From Agromyces sp. H17E-10 (GTDB lineage: Bacteria > Actinomycetota > Actinomycetes > Actinomycetales > Microbacteriaceae), in contig NZ_CP095042.1 of assembly GCF_022919715.1 (NCBI RefSeq), positions 1,426,001 through 1,490,000 of the forward strand: a stretch of 64,000 nucleotides of DNA, read 5' to 3'. The stretch's first letter is position 1, and each line of letters starts with the position of its first letter. The position numbers and the translations under genes were made by a program. The notes below the pieces were generated by a model, which worked only from the letters and a program-made list of their open reading frames with translations, had not been told where the DNA came from and made no database searches. Below are positions 54,163 to 62,736 of the stretch, one piece after another.

Positions 54163-56130
54163 TCAGTTCGTGTTCGCGTACAGCCACTCGAGCGGGTCGA
54201 CCCACTCGCCATCGATGCCGCCGATGCGGATCTCGAAGTGGAGGTGCGGGCCCGTCGACATGCCGGTGTTGCCCGTCTCGCCGATGACGTCGCCGACCTC
54301 GACGGTGTCGCCCTCTTCGAACAGGCGCGAGCCCGAGATCATGTGGGCGTAGACGCTGACGACGGTCTGCCCGTTGATCTCGTGCTGGATCATGATGACC
54401 GTGCCGAGCGATCCGCCGTCGTCGGTCGAGTTCACGACGACGCCGTCGGCGATGGCCTGGATATCGGCGCCGTAGCCGGGGTTGAAGTCCTGCCCGTGGT
54501 GGTCGCTCGAGCAGCCGGCGCAATCGCGGTACCCGAACCGGTCGCCGATGTGCACGCCGATCGCGAACGGCCACTGGATCGTGCCCGCCGGGTTGTTCGT
54601 GAACGTCGCCTCGGGTCGGATGCCGGCCGCCTCGGCGTACTCCTCGATCGTCTGCGTCTTGTAACCCTCGCTGTCGACGCCCTCGGCGATGACGCCGTCG
54701 GCGATCTGCATGCTCTGGCCGTCGACCGACGTCGACGCGGCGCCCTCGAGCGCCATCGCCTGCACCTCGGCGGGGGTCATGAGCGACATCGCCGGCACCG
54801 ACGTGGCGACGGCGAGCATGCCCGCGAACCCCATGGCGACGACGGGTGCGAAGCGGCGCCCGATGCGGCGGCTGGACTTGCCGGTCGCGGCGGGCCGGGT
54901 CGGCGCGTTGCGCTCGACGGGGGCGGATGCCGCGGGGCGGGCGCCGCTCACGGCACTCCGCGACGGGCGCTTCGAACGACGGGCGGATGCCGCGGGGTGC
55001 TCGTCGACGACCGGCGCCGACGCCGCACGTGAACGACGGTTCGAGGCCGCACGCCCGGTGGCCTTGCCGGAGCTCGCACGCTGCAAGCGCGACTCCGTCT
55101 GCGCGACCGTCTCCGACTCGGAGAAGTCTGCACCGCCGATGAGAGCGGCGAGGTCGTCGATGGGCGAATCTCCGCGGAGCATTTCGGGCGTCGGAATCGC
55201 CGTCGCCTTCGCGACGGCGGGCGCGGCCGCAGCGATCGGAGCGGCCGCGGGTGCGGCCTGCTGAGCCGCAACCGGAGCCGAGGGGGCGGGAGCGGAGGGA
55301 GCCGGAGCGGGAGCGGAGGCGGAAGCCTGCTGAGCCGCAACGGAAACCGACGGAGCAGGTGCGGACGTCCGCACAGTCGGAGCCGTCGCAGCAGCCGAAG
55401 CGCGCGGAGCCGAAGCAGGAGCAGGAGCGCCGGCCTGCGGCGTCGGGTCCGAGATGCCGATGCCCGCGAAGAGGTCGTCGAATGCAGGTCGACGCGGCGC
55501 GGCCGCGGCCGGAGCCGCCGCAGCAACCGGAGTCGACACCGGCGCACCAACCGGTGCCGCCGTGGCCGAAACGGGTGCCGCTGAGGCAGCGCCGGAGGAA
55601 GCCGGTGCACCAGCCGGAGTCGCCGCGGCCGGAGCCGCAGCAGCGACCGGAGTCGACACCGGCGCACCAACCGGTGCCGCCGGAGCTTGGGCCGGGACAG
55701 CCGACTGCGCCTGAGTGTGTGCTGGCTGAGACGCGTACGACTGCGCCTGAGTCTGTGCAGGCTGCGACATGTACCCCTGCGCCTGCCTCTGAGGGACCTG
55801 CCCCGCCGGATACGCCTGCGTCGCCGGATAGGTCGGAGCCGCCGGATAGACCGGAGCCACCGGATGCGCCTGCGTCGCCGGATACGTCGGAGCCGCCGCC
55901 GGATACATCGACGCCGCAGACGCCGCAGCTGCAGCAGCCGCCTCGGCCGCCTCGCGCTCGCGCAACTCTCGACGGGTCAGGGGACGCTCGGGCCGCGCAG
56001 CAGCCTGGGTGCCTGGCGAAGATCCGTCGGGCACGAGGGGGGACTCGAGCACGTGTTGGGGGCTTTCGGCGTCGGGGACGAGAGGTTTGCAGGGGAGGTA
56101 CTCATCCCGACGCGAGCGACGAGATAACAA
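54163..56130 (-). CDS. M23-family peptidase with low-complexity N-terminus and internal membrane segment
   Basis: Up to 655 residues. About 400 N-terminal residues are rich in Ala, Pro, Gln and Ser, with YPA repeats and two APVGAPVSTPVAAAAPAA copies. A basic stretch and one membrane segment (FAPVVAMGFAGMLAVATSVP) follow, then an extracellular domain with M23 lysostaphin-like motifs HHGQDF, ISGSRLFEEGDTVEVGDVIG and HLHFEIR. It probably cleaves or senses peptidoglycan crosslinks; both zinc motifs look intact. The start is uncertain: TTG 56130 is the longest option and has no clear ribosome site, GTG 56052 is possible, and the first ATG is about 75 codons in. Confidence 0.82.
   Translation of the reverse strand: MLSRRSRRDEYLPCKPLVPDAESPQHVLESPLVPDGSSPGTQAAARPERPLTRRELREREAAEAAAAAAASAASMYPAAAPTYPATQAHPVAPVYPAAPTYPATQAYPAGQVPQRQAQGYMSQPAQTQAQSYASQPAHTQAQSAVPAQAPAAPVGAPVSTPVAAAAPAAATPAGAPASSGAASAAPVSATAAPVGAPVSTPVAAAAPAAAAPRRPAFDDLFAGIGISDPTPQAGAPAPASAPRASAAATAPTVRTSAPAPSVSVAAQQASASAPAPAPSAPAPSAPVAAQQAAPAAAPIAAAAPAVAKATAIPTPEMLRGDSPIDDLAALIGGADFSESETVAQTESRLQRASSGKATGRAASNRRSRAASAPVVDEHPAASARRSKRPSRSAVSGARPAASAPVERNAPTRPAATGKSSRRIGRRFAPVVAMGFAGMLAVATSVPAMSLMTPAEVQAMALEGAASTSVDGQSMQIADGVIAEGVDSEGYKTQTIEEYAEAAGIRPEATFTNNPAGTIQWPFAIGVHIGDRFGYRDCAGCSSDHHGQDFNPGYGADIQAIADGVVVNSTDDGGSLGTVIMIQHEINGQTVVSVYAHMISGSRLFEEGDTVEVGDVIGETGNTGMSTGPHLHFEIRIGGIDGEWVDPLEWLYANTN
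55502..55681. repeat. 60-base direct repeat inside the M23 gene
   Basis: 55502-55561 and 55622-55681 match at all but two positions, with a 120-base period. They encode the duplicated Ala/Pro segment with APVGAPVSTPVAA, which probably varies in copy number by slippage. Confidence 0.75.
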
Positions 56131-56255
56131 CTCGGTAAAGGCTACCCGGATTCGCTCGTGAACGCCATGTGAATCATCGAGTTCCGTTGCGTGGAGCGGC
56201 GATGAACGACGTGCTCCGCCGTGTCGCTCGCCCGACCACGCTCACCGCCCCGCAC

Positions 56256-57086
56256 TCACCGCGCCGCGGCGATCGCGCCCGACAGCTCCTCGTACAGCCC
56301 GGGCCCCGCGGCGACGACGAGTTCGTCGCTCTCGCTCCCGCCGCGCGGGCCGCCGACGAGCGCCCCGGCCTCGCGGGCGATGAGGGCGCCGGCCGCGTGG
56401 TCCCACGGGTTGAGCCCCTGCTCGTAGAACCCGTCGAGCCGCCCCGCGGCGAGCGCGCAGAGGTCAACCGCCGCCGACCCAGCGCGGCGGATGTCGCGCA
56501 CCTGCGGCAGCACCTCGAGCAGCACCTCGGCCTGTTCGCGCCGCCGTTCGGCCGAGTACCCGAACCCGGTGCCGATGAGTGCACGCCCGAGCGGTACCGC
56601 TTCGTTGACCTGCAGCGAGCGCTCGCCGAGCCGCGCTCCCCCGCCGGCGGTCGCCTCGAACACCTCGCCGGTCGACGGGTTGACGACGACCCCGGCGAGC
56701 GCGCGCCAGCTCGACGGCTCGGGCGGTCCGGCGACGACGGCGACGCTCACCGCCCACCCCGGCAGCCCGTAGAGGAAGTTGACGGTGCCGTCGATCGGGT
56801 CGACGACCCACGTCAGCCCGCTCGTGCCGATGAGCATGCTGTCTTCTTCGCCGAGAATGCCGTCGTCGGGCCTCGCCTCGAGGATGCGCGCGCGGATGAG
56901 CGCCTCGGTCTCGCGGTCGGTCGCGGTGACGACATCGGTGGGGGTCGACTTCGTGGCCGCGATCTCGACACCGGCGCGCCTCGCCTCGGCCGCGAACTCC
57001 GCGGCCTGTACGGCGATCTCGCGCACGAGCGCGAGCAGCTCGGCCAGGTCGACATCGGGGGCGTCGGATGCCTCGTGCTCGGTCAT
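56256..57086 (-). CDS. Inositol monophosphatase-family phosphatase
   Basis: The protein has 276 residues, the usual size. The metal-binding motifs are present: LGEEDS (Glu), VDPIDGTVNFLYG (DxxDGT) and NPWDHAAGALIAREAGA (WDxAAG). The enzyme should dephosphorylate inositol-1-phosphate or a related sugar phosphate in the cytoplasm; members also act on histidinol-phosphate or fructose bisphosphate, and sequence alone does not separate these. The ATG at 57086 opens the protein. It stands alone between the M23 and GNAT genes on the same strand. Confidence 0.93.
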   Translation of the reverse strand: MTEHEASDAPDVDLAELLALVREIAVQAAEFAAEARRAGVEIAATKSTPTDVVTATDRETEALIRARILEARPDDGILGEEDSMLIGTSGLTWVVDPIDGTVNFLYGLPGWAVSVAVVAGPPEPSSWRALAGVVVNPSTGEVFEATAGGGARLGERSLQVNEAVPLGRALIGTGFGYSAERRREQAEVLLEVLPQVRDIRRAGSAAVDLCALAAGRLDGFYEQGLNPWDHAAGALIAREAGALVGGPRGGSESDELVVAAGPGLYEELSGAIAAAR

Positions 57087-57159
57087 GCCCCCACGCTATC
57101 GTCGCCCGCCGACGAGCACACCCGCAGCACCTTCCGAAGCTCGCGTACCCGCTCAGGGC

Positions 57160-57648
57160 TCAGCTTGCGGCCGACGCATCCTTGCGCAGGAACACCAGCT
57201 CCACCCCGGGCTGCAGCGCCTCGCGCCGGAACTCGCGGTACCCCTCGCGCTCGTACAACCGGATGTTCGCCGCACTCAGGTGCCCCGTGAACAGCTCGAA
57301 CGAGTCAGCCCCGCTCGCCGCCTCGGCCGCGCGCAGCAGCGTCGTGCCGAGCCCGCGGCCCTGCTGGTCGGGCGCGACGACGAGCCGGCCGATGTGCGCG
57401 ACCGCCCCGTCGACCGTCCACCGCACGGCGGCGATGAGTCGCCCGTCTTCCGTCACACCGAGCGCGGGATGCCGCAGCTCGTGCCGCACCTCGTCGAGTG
57501 TCTGCGTGAGGGCCGGCAAGAAGGGGTCGCCGTACAGCTGCGCCTCGGTGACGTAGGCCGCGCGCTGCAGGGTGAGCAACTCACCCGCGTGTTCATCGTT
57601 CAGCGGATGGGTCTCGGCAGCGGTCGATGCGCTCACGCTCGCGATCAT
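57160..57648 (-). CDS. GNAT-family N-acetyltransferase
   Basis: The protein has 162 residues. The acetyl-CoA motif A is IGRLVVAPDQQGRGLGTTLLRAAE, followed by FTGHLSAANIRLYEREGYREF, the standard GNAT core. The substrate is unknown. The ATG at 57648 is used; GTG 57636 is an alternative. It diverges from the VOC gene with only 37 bases between the starts, so the two promoters overlap. Confidence 0.9.
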   Translation of the reverse strand: MIASVSASTAAETHPLNDEHAGELLTLQRAAYVTEAQLYGDPFLPALTQTLDEVRHELRHPALGVTEDGRLIAAVRWTVDGAVAHIGRLVVAPDQQGRGLGTTLLRAAEAASGADSFELFTGHLSAANIRLYEREGYREFRREALQPGVELVFLRKDASAAS

Positions 57649-57685
57649 AGGGGCGACGTCGGACCCCGCGCGTAGGCTCTGCCAC

Positions 57686-58126
57686 ATGACGACACCGCGC
57701 ATGGACCACGTCAGCCTCATCGTCGACGATCTCGAGGCCGCGATCGCGTTCTTCACCGAGCTCGGTCTCGAGAGCGAGGGCGTCGCCGCCGTCGAAGGCG
57801 ACTGGGTCGACCGGGTCAACGGCATCGACGACGTGCGCGTCGACATCGTGATGATGTCGACGCCCGACGGGCACGGCAAGCTCGAGCTCACGCAGTTCCG
57901 CTCGCCCGACGTGCTCACCCCGTCACCCGCCAACGCGACGCCGAACCTGCTGGGCCTGCGCAGCGTCATGTTCGAGGTCGACGACATCGACGACACCGTC
58001 GAACGGCTGCGCGCGCACGGCGGCAAGCTCGTCGGCGAGATCGCCGACTACGAGCGGTACTACCGCCTGTGCTACCTGCGCGGCCCGGGCGGCGCGATCA
58101 TCGCCCTCGCCGAGTCGATCGGTTGA
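57686..58126 (+). CDS. VOC-superfamily (glyoxalase/bleomycin-resistance fold) protein
   Basis: The protein has 146 residues. It opens with MDHVSLIVDDLEAAIAFFTELGL and ends with YERYYRLCYLRGPGGAIIALAES, the paired beta-alpha-beta-beta-beta units of the VOC fold. Metal ligand positions could be His in MDHVS, Glu in KLELTQF and Glu in ALAES. The substrate is unknown. The ATG at 57686 lies just before the first strand. Confidence 0.9.
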   Translation: MTTPRMDHVSLIVDDLEAAIAFFTELGLESEGVAAVEGDWVDRVNGIDDVRVDIVMMSTPDGHGKLELTQFRSPDVLTPSPANATPNLLGLRSVMFEVDDIDDTVERLRAHGGKLVGEIADYERYYRLCYLRGPGGAIIALAESIG

Positions 58127-58332
58127 CCGCCCGCGCCGGGATGCTCGCCGAGTCGACCGGCCGACCCCTCACCGAAGTGCCGAAGTGCCCGGCTGACCGC
58201 TCGCCGACGCTCGACTGACCCCTCGCCGAGGCGCCCGGCCGTCCGCTCGCCGCCGGTCGTCAACCCCTTTCGCCGAACTCCGCGGTTCGGGAAGCATGGC
58301 TCGCACGGGGGTGACACGAGAGGAGCATGCAC

Positions 58333-58458
58333 GTGAGTCAACACCGGTACGACGAGAAGAGCACGACCGACACCGTCAGCAACCACGACGCAGGCATGCT
58401 GCTCGTCAGCTTCGCCGTCACCGTGGTGTTCGTCATCACCGTCGGCATGCTGCTGTGA
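58333..58458 (+). CDS. Small single-span membrane protein
   Basis: The protein has 41 residues. A polar N-terminus (VSQHRYDEKSTTDTVSNHDAG) is followed by one hydrophobic helix (MLLVSFAVTVVFVITVGMLL) and the stop. GTG 58333 is favoured because GAGGAG lies seven bases upstream; ATG 58327 would leave only one base of spacing. It is transcribed toward the tRNA-Tyr terminator region. Function unknown; the membrane helix and ribosome site make it more than a chance ORF. Confidence 0.6.
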   Translation: MSQHRYDEKSTTDTVSNHDAGMLLVSFAVTVVFVITVGMLL

Positions 58459-58512
58459 CGACCGAGTCGCCGGCTGCTGTGACGGCCGACCACCTGCCCC
58501 GGATACACGAAA

Positions 58513-58531
58513 ACCCCGGTGAACCGGGGCT
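58513..58531 (-). terminator. Terminator of tRNA-Tyr
   Basis: In the minus direction AG-CCCCGG-TTCA-CCGGGG is followed by TTTTCGTG. This is a compact stem with a T-run, six bases beyond the tRNA CCA end. Confidence 0.88.
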
Positions 58532-58536
58532 TTCTC

Positions 58537-58621
58537 TGGTGGCGAGTGAGGGATTCGAACCCCCGAATGCAATGCAGTCTGATTTACAGTCAGATCCCTT
58601 TGGCCGCTTGGGTAACTCGCC
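58537..58621 (-). tRNA. tRNA-Tyr (GTA), CCA encoded
   Basis: An 85-base class II tRNA: acceptor GGCGAGT/ACTCGCC, anticodon loop CTGTAAA with anticodon GTA, a long variable arm (GCATTGCATTC region), T arm GGGGGTTCGAATCCCTC and genomic CCA. Confidence 0.93.
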
Positions 58622-58721
58622 ATCGCACCCGACCGAGTTCTGCACACAACCGGGGGCCTGACAAGGATACCCGCCGAGGCCCTCTCGCGGAAATCGAGGC
58701 CGCGCAGGTGCGCGCGACCGC

Positions 58722-59507
58722 TCAGTCCGACGGACGCCACCACGGCGCCTCGGACGTGTCGCCCTGATCGCGCCGCGTGCCGTCGGCCCGGATGGGCGAC
58801 GTCGTGTTCACCGCGCTCGTGTCGTTGCGGGCCGTCGGCGACGTCGACAGCCAGCCCTGGTGCGACCCGTTCACGATCGGCACGGGCTGCGTGCGCGCCT
58901 CGCCGTCGTCGAACGTGCGCCCGCCACGCTCACCCGAACGCGCTTGCTGGTCGCCGGTGTCCTGCTGCGGCATCCCGGTCACGAGGGCGGATGCCGCGCC
59001 GCCACGACCACCGCCCCGCAGACCCGCACGCTGGATGACGCGCTGGATGGTGAGCCCGCGCTGGTCGGGCGAGCCGACGAAGCGGATCTCGCGCAGCCCC
59101 TGGTCTTGCGCGGCCGACTCGAAGATGAAGTGGCCGTAGTTGAGCACGCGCCCGATGATCGGCTTGTGCACCGAGATGTCGAGGATTCGCGTGAGCGGCA
59201 TGGTCGCGATGCGCTGCGCCAGGATTCCGTGCACGCGGAACACGCGCATGTTGGTGACGACGAAGCGGTCCATACGGCGGCCGAGGATGCGGCGCAGGCC
59301 GTCGAGCACGAGGTAGAGCGCTCCGAAGATCGGGATGAAGTACAGCTGCGAGGGCAGCACGTTCAGCAGGAGCAGCACCGGGATCGCCGCGAGCATCTCG
59401 AGCGTCGCCGCGACGTTCGCCGCCCAGTGCTTGGTGACCTCGTCGACGATCACCTCGCCCTCATCGGCGATGAGGTGCCGCTCGACGTGCGGATCGAAGA
59501 AGCCCAC
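58722..59507 (-). CDS. Bacterial PH-domain membrane protein
   Basis: The protein has 261 residues. Two membrane segments lie at about residues 32-70 (NVAATLEMLAAIPVLLLLNV, YFIPIFGALYLVL). The bPH_2 region follows: DRFVVTNMRVFRVHGILAQR, MPLTRILDISVHKPIIGRVL and GHFIFESAAQDQGLREIRFV. The C-terminal 90 residues are disordered and Gln/Gly/Asp-rich, ending APWWRPSD. The start is GTG 59507 with GGAGG upstream. The 54-residue membrane protein gene lies 14 bases before it, so they may be co-transcribed. No precise role is known. Confidence 0.87.
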   Translation of the reverse strand: MGFFDPHVERHLIADEGEVIVDEVTKHWAANVAATLEMLAAIPVLLLLNVLPSQLYFIPIFGALYLVLDGLRRILGRRMDRFVVTNMRVFRVHGILAQRIATMPLTRILDISVHKPIIGRVLNYGHFIFESAAQDQGLREIRFVGSPDQRGLTIQRVIQRAGLRGGGRGGAASALVTGMPQQDTGDQQARSGERGGRTFDDGEARTQPVPIVNGSHQGWLSTSPTARNDTSAVNTTSPIRADGTRRDQGDTSEAPWWRPSD

Positions 59508-59521
59508 GGTGCGCCTCCTCG

Positions 59522-59686
59522 CTAGGAGACGAGCGACATGAAGAAGGTGCCGATCGAGGCGATCGCGTTGAAGACGGCGTCGACGGCGCCCTGCACCGCG
59601 TTCGCCGCATCCTCGGGCCGCGTGATCAGGTAGAACGCGGCGAAGACGATGACGAGGGCGAGGAGTATGCGCTTGACCAACTTCAT
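59522..59686 (-). CDS. Small membrane protein, 54 residues
   Basis: MKLVKRILLALVIVFAAFYL forms a basic start and a membrane helix. An amphipathic acidic/Ala part follows (RPEDAANAVQGAVDAVFNAI), then SIGTFFMSLVS. Similar short proteins are widespread next to PH-domain genes in actinobacteria, in my recollection. The ATG at 59686 matches the start of the membrane helix; a longer in-frame start would add a polar lead. Function unknown. Confidence 0.75.
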   Translation of the reverse strand: MKLVKRILLALVIVFAAFYLITRPEDAANAVQGAVDAVFNAIASIGTFFMSLVS

Positions 59687-59816
59687 GGTTTCTGCGTTTT
59701 CCCTTCTCTGTTCGTGCGATGGCAGGCCGGCCACCCCACGAGCGAGCCCTGACCCGGCATTCTTACCGCATGGATGCTGCGGGGCGGGCGCGGCGCGCCG
59801 CGCGAGCCCCGGCTTC

Positions 59817-59892
59817 CCCGGTGGTCGAGTAGGCGCGAAGCGCCCACCCGGTGGTCGAGTAGCGCCGCCGGAGGCGACGCGTATCGAGACCC
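59817..59892. repeat. GGTGGTCGAGTAG...CGTATCGAGACC repeat, copy 3
   Basis: Two GGTGGTCGAGTAG units in a row (59819 and 59851) precede GCGTATCGAGACCCC. It lies immediately after the YajQ stop and fills most of the gap before the 54-residue protein gene. Confidence 0.8.
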
Positions 59893-60381
59893 CTACCGGA
59901 AGTTCGTGAACTGCAGCGCGACGTCGAGGTCCTTGCCCTTGAGCAGCGCCATCGTCGCCTGCAGGTCGTCGCGGCTCTTCGACGAGACGCGCAGCTCGTC
60001 GCCCTGGATCTGGCTCTTGACGCTCTTGGGCGCCTCGTCGCGGATGATCTTCGAGATCTTCTTCGCGTTCTCGCTGTCGATGCCGTTCTTGAGGGCGATC
60101 TCGATGCGGAACTCCTTGCCCGACGCGTACGGCTCACCCGTGTCGAGCGCGCGCAGCGTGATGCCGCGCTTGATGAACTTCGACTCGACGACCTCGAGCA
60201 CGGCCTTGACGCGCTCTTCGGTCTGGGCCTTCAGCAGGACCTTCTCGCCGCTCCACTCGACCGAGGCGCCGACGTTCTTGAAGTCGTAGCGCTGCTCGAC
60301 CTCTTTGCGCGCCTGGTTGACGGCGTTCTCGGCCTCCATCTTGTCGACCTTGCTCACGATGTCGAACGTTGCATCTGCCAT
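59893..60381 (-). CDS. yajQ: YajQ-family nucleotide-binding protein
   Basis: The protein has 162 residues, the full family length. ADATFDIVSKVDKMEAENAV, VEQRYDFKNVGASVEW, ERVKAVLEVVESKFIKRGI and VKSQIQGDELRVSSKSRDDL are characteristic of YajQ/UPF0234. Members bind nucleotides, and some bind cyclic di-GMP and affect gene expression; which applies here is unknown. The ATG at 60381 starts the conserved N-terminus. It is flanked on both sides by palindromic repeats. Confidence 0.95.
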   Translation of the reverse strand: MADATFDIVSKVDKMEAENAVNQARKEVEQRYDFKNVGASVEWSGEKVLLKAQTEERVKAVLEVVESKFIKRGITLRALDTGEPYASGKEFRIEIALKNGIDSENAKKISKIIRDEAPKSVKSQIQGDELRVSSKSRDDLQATMALLKGKDLDVALQFTNFR

Positions 60382-60420
60382 GCGGGCCAGTTTACCGAGA
60401 GAGCTGTTGGATACACCCCG

Positions 60421-60505
60421 TCGGTCGAGTAGCGACGAAGGAGCGTATCGAGACCACGCATCGCAGTGGTCTCGATACGTCGCTCCGCTCCTACTCGACC
60501 GACGG
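60421..60505. repeat. GGTCTCGATACG...CTACTCGACC palindromic repeat, copy 4
   Basis: CGGTCGAGTAGCGACGAAGG and CGTATCGAGACCAC face GTGGTCTCGATACG and CCTACTCGACCGACGG. The two arms form a hairpin over about 85 bases, between LacI (ends 60511) and yajQ (starts 60381). Probable terminator of the LacI gene. Confidence 0.85.
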
Positions 60506-60510
60506 AGGCG

Positions 60511-61530
60511 TCACTCGGGCGGCCGCGCCGTCGACGAACGCACGCGCAGCTCGTACGGCAGGGGCGTCGCGGCGGGCGGCGGCGCCGACGACGATGAGGG
60601 TTCGAGCTCGTCCATGAGGATCTCGACCGCCTGCTCGCCCTGCACGCGCGGGAACTGCGCGACCGTCGTGAGCGCGAAGAAGTCGGCGAGGTCGTGGTCG
60701 TCGATGCCGACGATCGACACGTCGCGGGGCACGACGAGCCCGAGGTCGCGCGCGGCCAAGATGGAGCCCATCGCCATCTCGTCGGATGCGGCGAAGATCG
60801 CGGTGGGCCGGTCGTGCGGCGCACCGAGCAGTTGCTTCGCCGCGTGGTAACCGCCTCGAATGGTGAAGTCGGCCGGCGCGAACAGCCGCGGGTCCACCTC
60901 GATCGCGGCATCCCGAAGCGCCCCCTCGTAGCCGATGCGACGGTTGGTGGGCAGGTGGAAGTCGAGGTCGAACTCGAGGTCGCCGCCGATGTGGGCGATG
61001 CGCCGGTGGCCGAGCCCGATGAGGTGCTCGGTGGCGAGCCGGGCGACGGCGACGTCGTCGATGGTGAGCGTGCGCACGCCGGGGATGGGTCCGCCGACGC
61101 CGACGAGCGGCTTGCCGAGGTCGTGCAGCCGCTGCACCTCGGGGGCCGTGAGCTCGAGCGAGACGGCGATGACCGCGTCGACGCGCTGGCGCAGCAGGAA
61201 GTGCTCGAAGACGCTCGCGCGCTCCTGCCCGTCGCCCGAGAGGTTGTAGAGCGTGAGGTCGTAGCCGTGGCGCAGCAGCGCCTGCTGCGCTCCCTCGAGC
61301 ACCGACGAGAAGAACCACCGGTTCAAGAAGGGGATGACGACGCCGATGTTGCGCGTGCGCCCCGACGCGAGCGACGAGGCGTTCGACGAGACGACGTAGC
61401 CGAGCCGCGCGGCGGCCTCGACGACCTTCGCCTTCGACGCGGCCGAGACGTGCCCGCGCCCGCTGAGTGCGCGCGAGACGGTCGCGGTCGAGACCCCCGC
61501 GAGCTTCGCGACCTCTTCGATGCCGGCCAT
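60511..61530 (-). CDS. LacI-family transcriptional regulator
   Basis: The protein has 339 residues. The HTH region reads GIEEVAKLAGVSTATVSRAL and SGRGHVSAASKAKVVEAA, followed by LASGRTRNIGVVIPFLNRWF and a full sensor domain (AIFAASDEMAMGSILAARDL, SIVGIDDHDLADFFALTTV). This profile resembles regulators of maltose or alpha-glucoside genes. No matching palindrome was seen in the 47-base gap upstream. It could act on the TGCAAGCGNTTNCA sites at 50732 and 50829, but this is not shown by position. Confidence 0.93.
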   Translation of the reverse strand: MAGIEEVAKLAGVSTATVSRALSGRGHVSAASKAKVVEAAARLGYVVSSNASSLASGRTRNIGVVIPFLNRWFFSSVLEGAQQALLRHGYDLTLYNLSGDGQERASVFEHFLLRQRVDAVIAVSLELTAPEVQRLHDLGKPLVGVGGPIPGVRTLTIDDVAVARLATEHLIGLGHRRIAHIGGDLEFDLDFHLPTNRRIGYEGALRDAAIEVDPRLFAPADFTIRGGYHAAKQLLGAPHDRPTAIFAASDEMAMGSILAARDLGLVVPRDVSIVGIDDHDLADFFALTTVAQFPRVQGEQAVEILMDELEPSSSSAPPPAATPLPYELRVRSSTARPPE

Positions 61531-61577
61531 GGCCCCTCATTCTTCGGGCCCGCGCCGAGCCTCGTACCCGAGAAATC

Positions 61578-62663
61578 CTATCGGGGCGCGTACCCCGCCA
61601 CCCACCGCCTGATCGCGGCGTACGACGCGGCGCGAGCCGGCTCAGCCGAGAGCACGACGTCGTGCAGGGCGCCGTCGATGCGTTCGATGGTGACGGATGC
61701 TCCGAGCTTCGTCGCCCGCTCGGCGATCTCGTCGACGACGAGCACGCTGTCGGTGGAGCGCATCGCCTCGTCCCACCGGGCGAGAATGGTCGACCGCGCC
61801 GATAGCAGGGTCAGCACGGGGGCGCCGACGTCGATGCCCGCGGCGACCGTGGCGTGCCCGGCGAGCACCGCGGTCAGCCAGGCCGGATTCGTCGCGAAGC
61901 CGTGGTCGGGGCGCCAGGCGTGGTCGTACTCCCACTGGCCGCCCTGCTCCTTCGCGACGGCGCGCGTGTAGAAGCCGAGGTCGACGTTCGGCAGCGGCGC
62001 GAGCGGATGCACCCGAGCCCCGAACTGCATGAGGGGTGCGACCGCCTCGCGCCCGATCTTCGAGAGCTGGAACTCGAGCCAGGGACTGTTGAGCACGATC
62101 GCCGACGCGACGCCCCGGTGGCGCGCGGCCCAGAGTGACAGCGTCAGCCCTCCGGTCGAGTGGCCCATGACGAGGAGGTGTCGGCCCGTGGCATCCCCGG
62201 CGCCCCCGTCGCCCGCTGAGCCTGTCGAAGCGGAGGGGTCGTGCCCCATCGCCGCGAGCGCGGCCGCGATGTCGGCGTCGTAGGAGGCCAGGTCGGTGAC
62301 GAGGCCGGGCGTCTGGCCGGGGCGCAGGCTGCGGCCGTACTTGCGCAGGTCGAGCGCGAAGAAGCGCGCGCCGAGGCCCGACCAGAACTCGGCGAGCTCG
62401 GGGTTGAAGAAGTAGTCGCTCCAGCCGTGCACGTACAGCACATCGATTCGGGATGCCTCGGGCCTGCGCCACCGCCACCGCCACGCCGGCCGGTGCCTGA
62501 CGAGGGTCGCGACGACCTCGCCCTCGGCATCATCGCCGAGCGGCAGCGTCAGTTGTTCGAAACCCGGGCCGAGGATGTCGGGTCGCCAGGAGGCGTCTCG
62601 TTCGCCGGGCTCGTCGGCGGACGCGTCGGCGAGTTTCGAATCGGCGGGTGTCGGCTCGGCCAC
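61578..62663 (-). CDS. Alpha/beta hydrolase (serine hydrolase)
   Basis: The protein has 361 residues. The nucleophile elbow is LLVMGHSTGGLTLSLWAAR (Ser), an early strand reads VLYVHGWSDYFFNPELAEFW, and LDLRKYGRSLRPGQTP precedes it. The catalytic His is probably in GALHDVVLSA near the C-terminus. No signal peptide, so it is cytoplasmic. Monoacylglycerol-lipase-like or other esterase activity is plausible; the substrate is unknown. The start is GTG 62663 with GGAGGGGGAG upstream. It is 47 bases upstream of the LacI gene. Confidence 0.88.
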   Translation of the reverse strand: MAEPTPADSKLADASADEPGERDASWRPDILGPGFEQLTLPLGDDAEGEVVATLVRHRPAWRWRWRRPEASRIDVLYVHGWSDYFFNPELAEFWSGLGARFFALDLRKYGRSLRPGQTPGLVTDLASYDADIAAALAAMGHDPSASTGSAGDGGAGDATGRHLLVMGHSTGGLTLSLWAARHRGVASAIVLNSPWLEFQLSKIGREAVAPLMQFGARVHPLAPLPNVDLGFYTRAVAKEQGGQWEYDHAWRPDHGFATNPAWLTAVLAGHATVAAGIDVGAPVLTLLSARSTILARWDEAMRSTDSVLVVDEIAERATKLGASVTIERIDGALHDVVLSAEPARAASYAAIRRWVAGYAPR

Positions 62664-62736
62664 GGCTCCCCCTCCCCTGGGCGGCGGTGTCGGGGTCAGC
62701 CTATCGAGGTGTCAGTTGCCGACTCGATTGCCGCAG

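Noticed and set aside
58127..58332. Loose repeats of CTCGCCGA-type words after the VOC gene
   Set aside because: The units are short, unequal in spacing and within what this base composition gives by chance; only a weak CCGAAC/GTTCGG hairpin (58272-58289) is visible.
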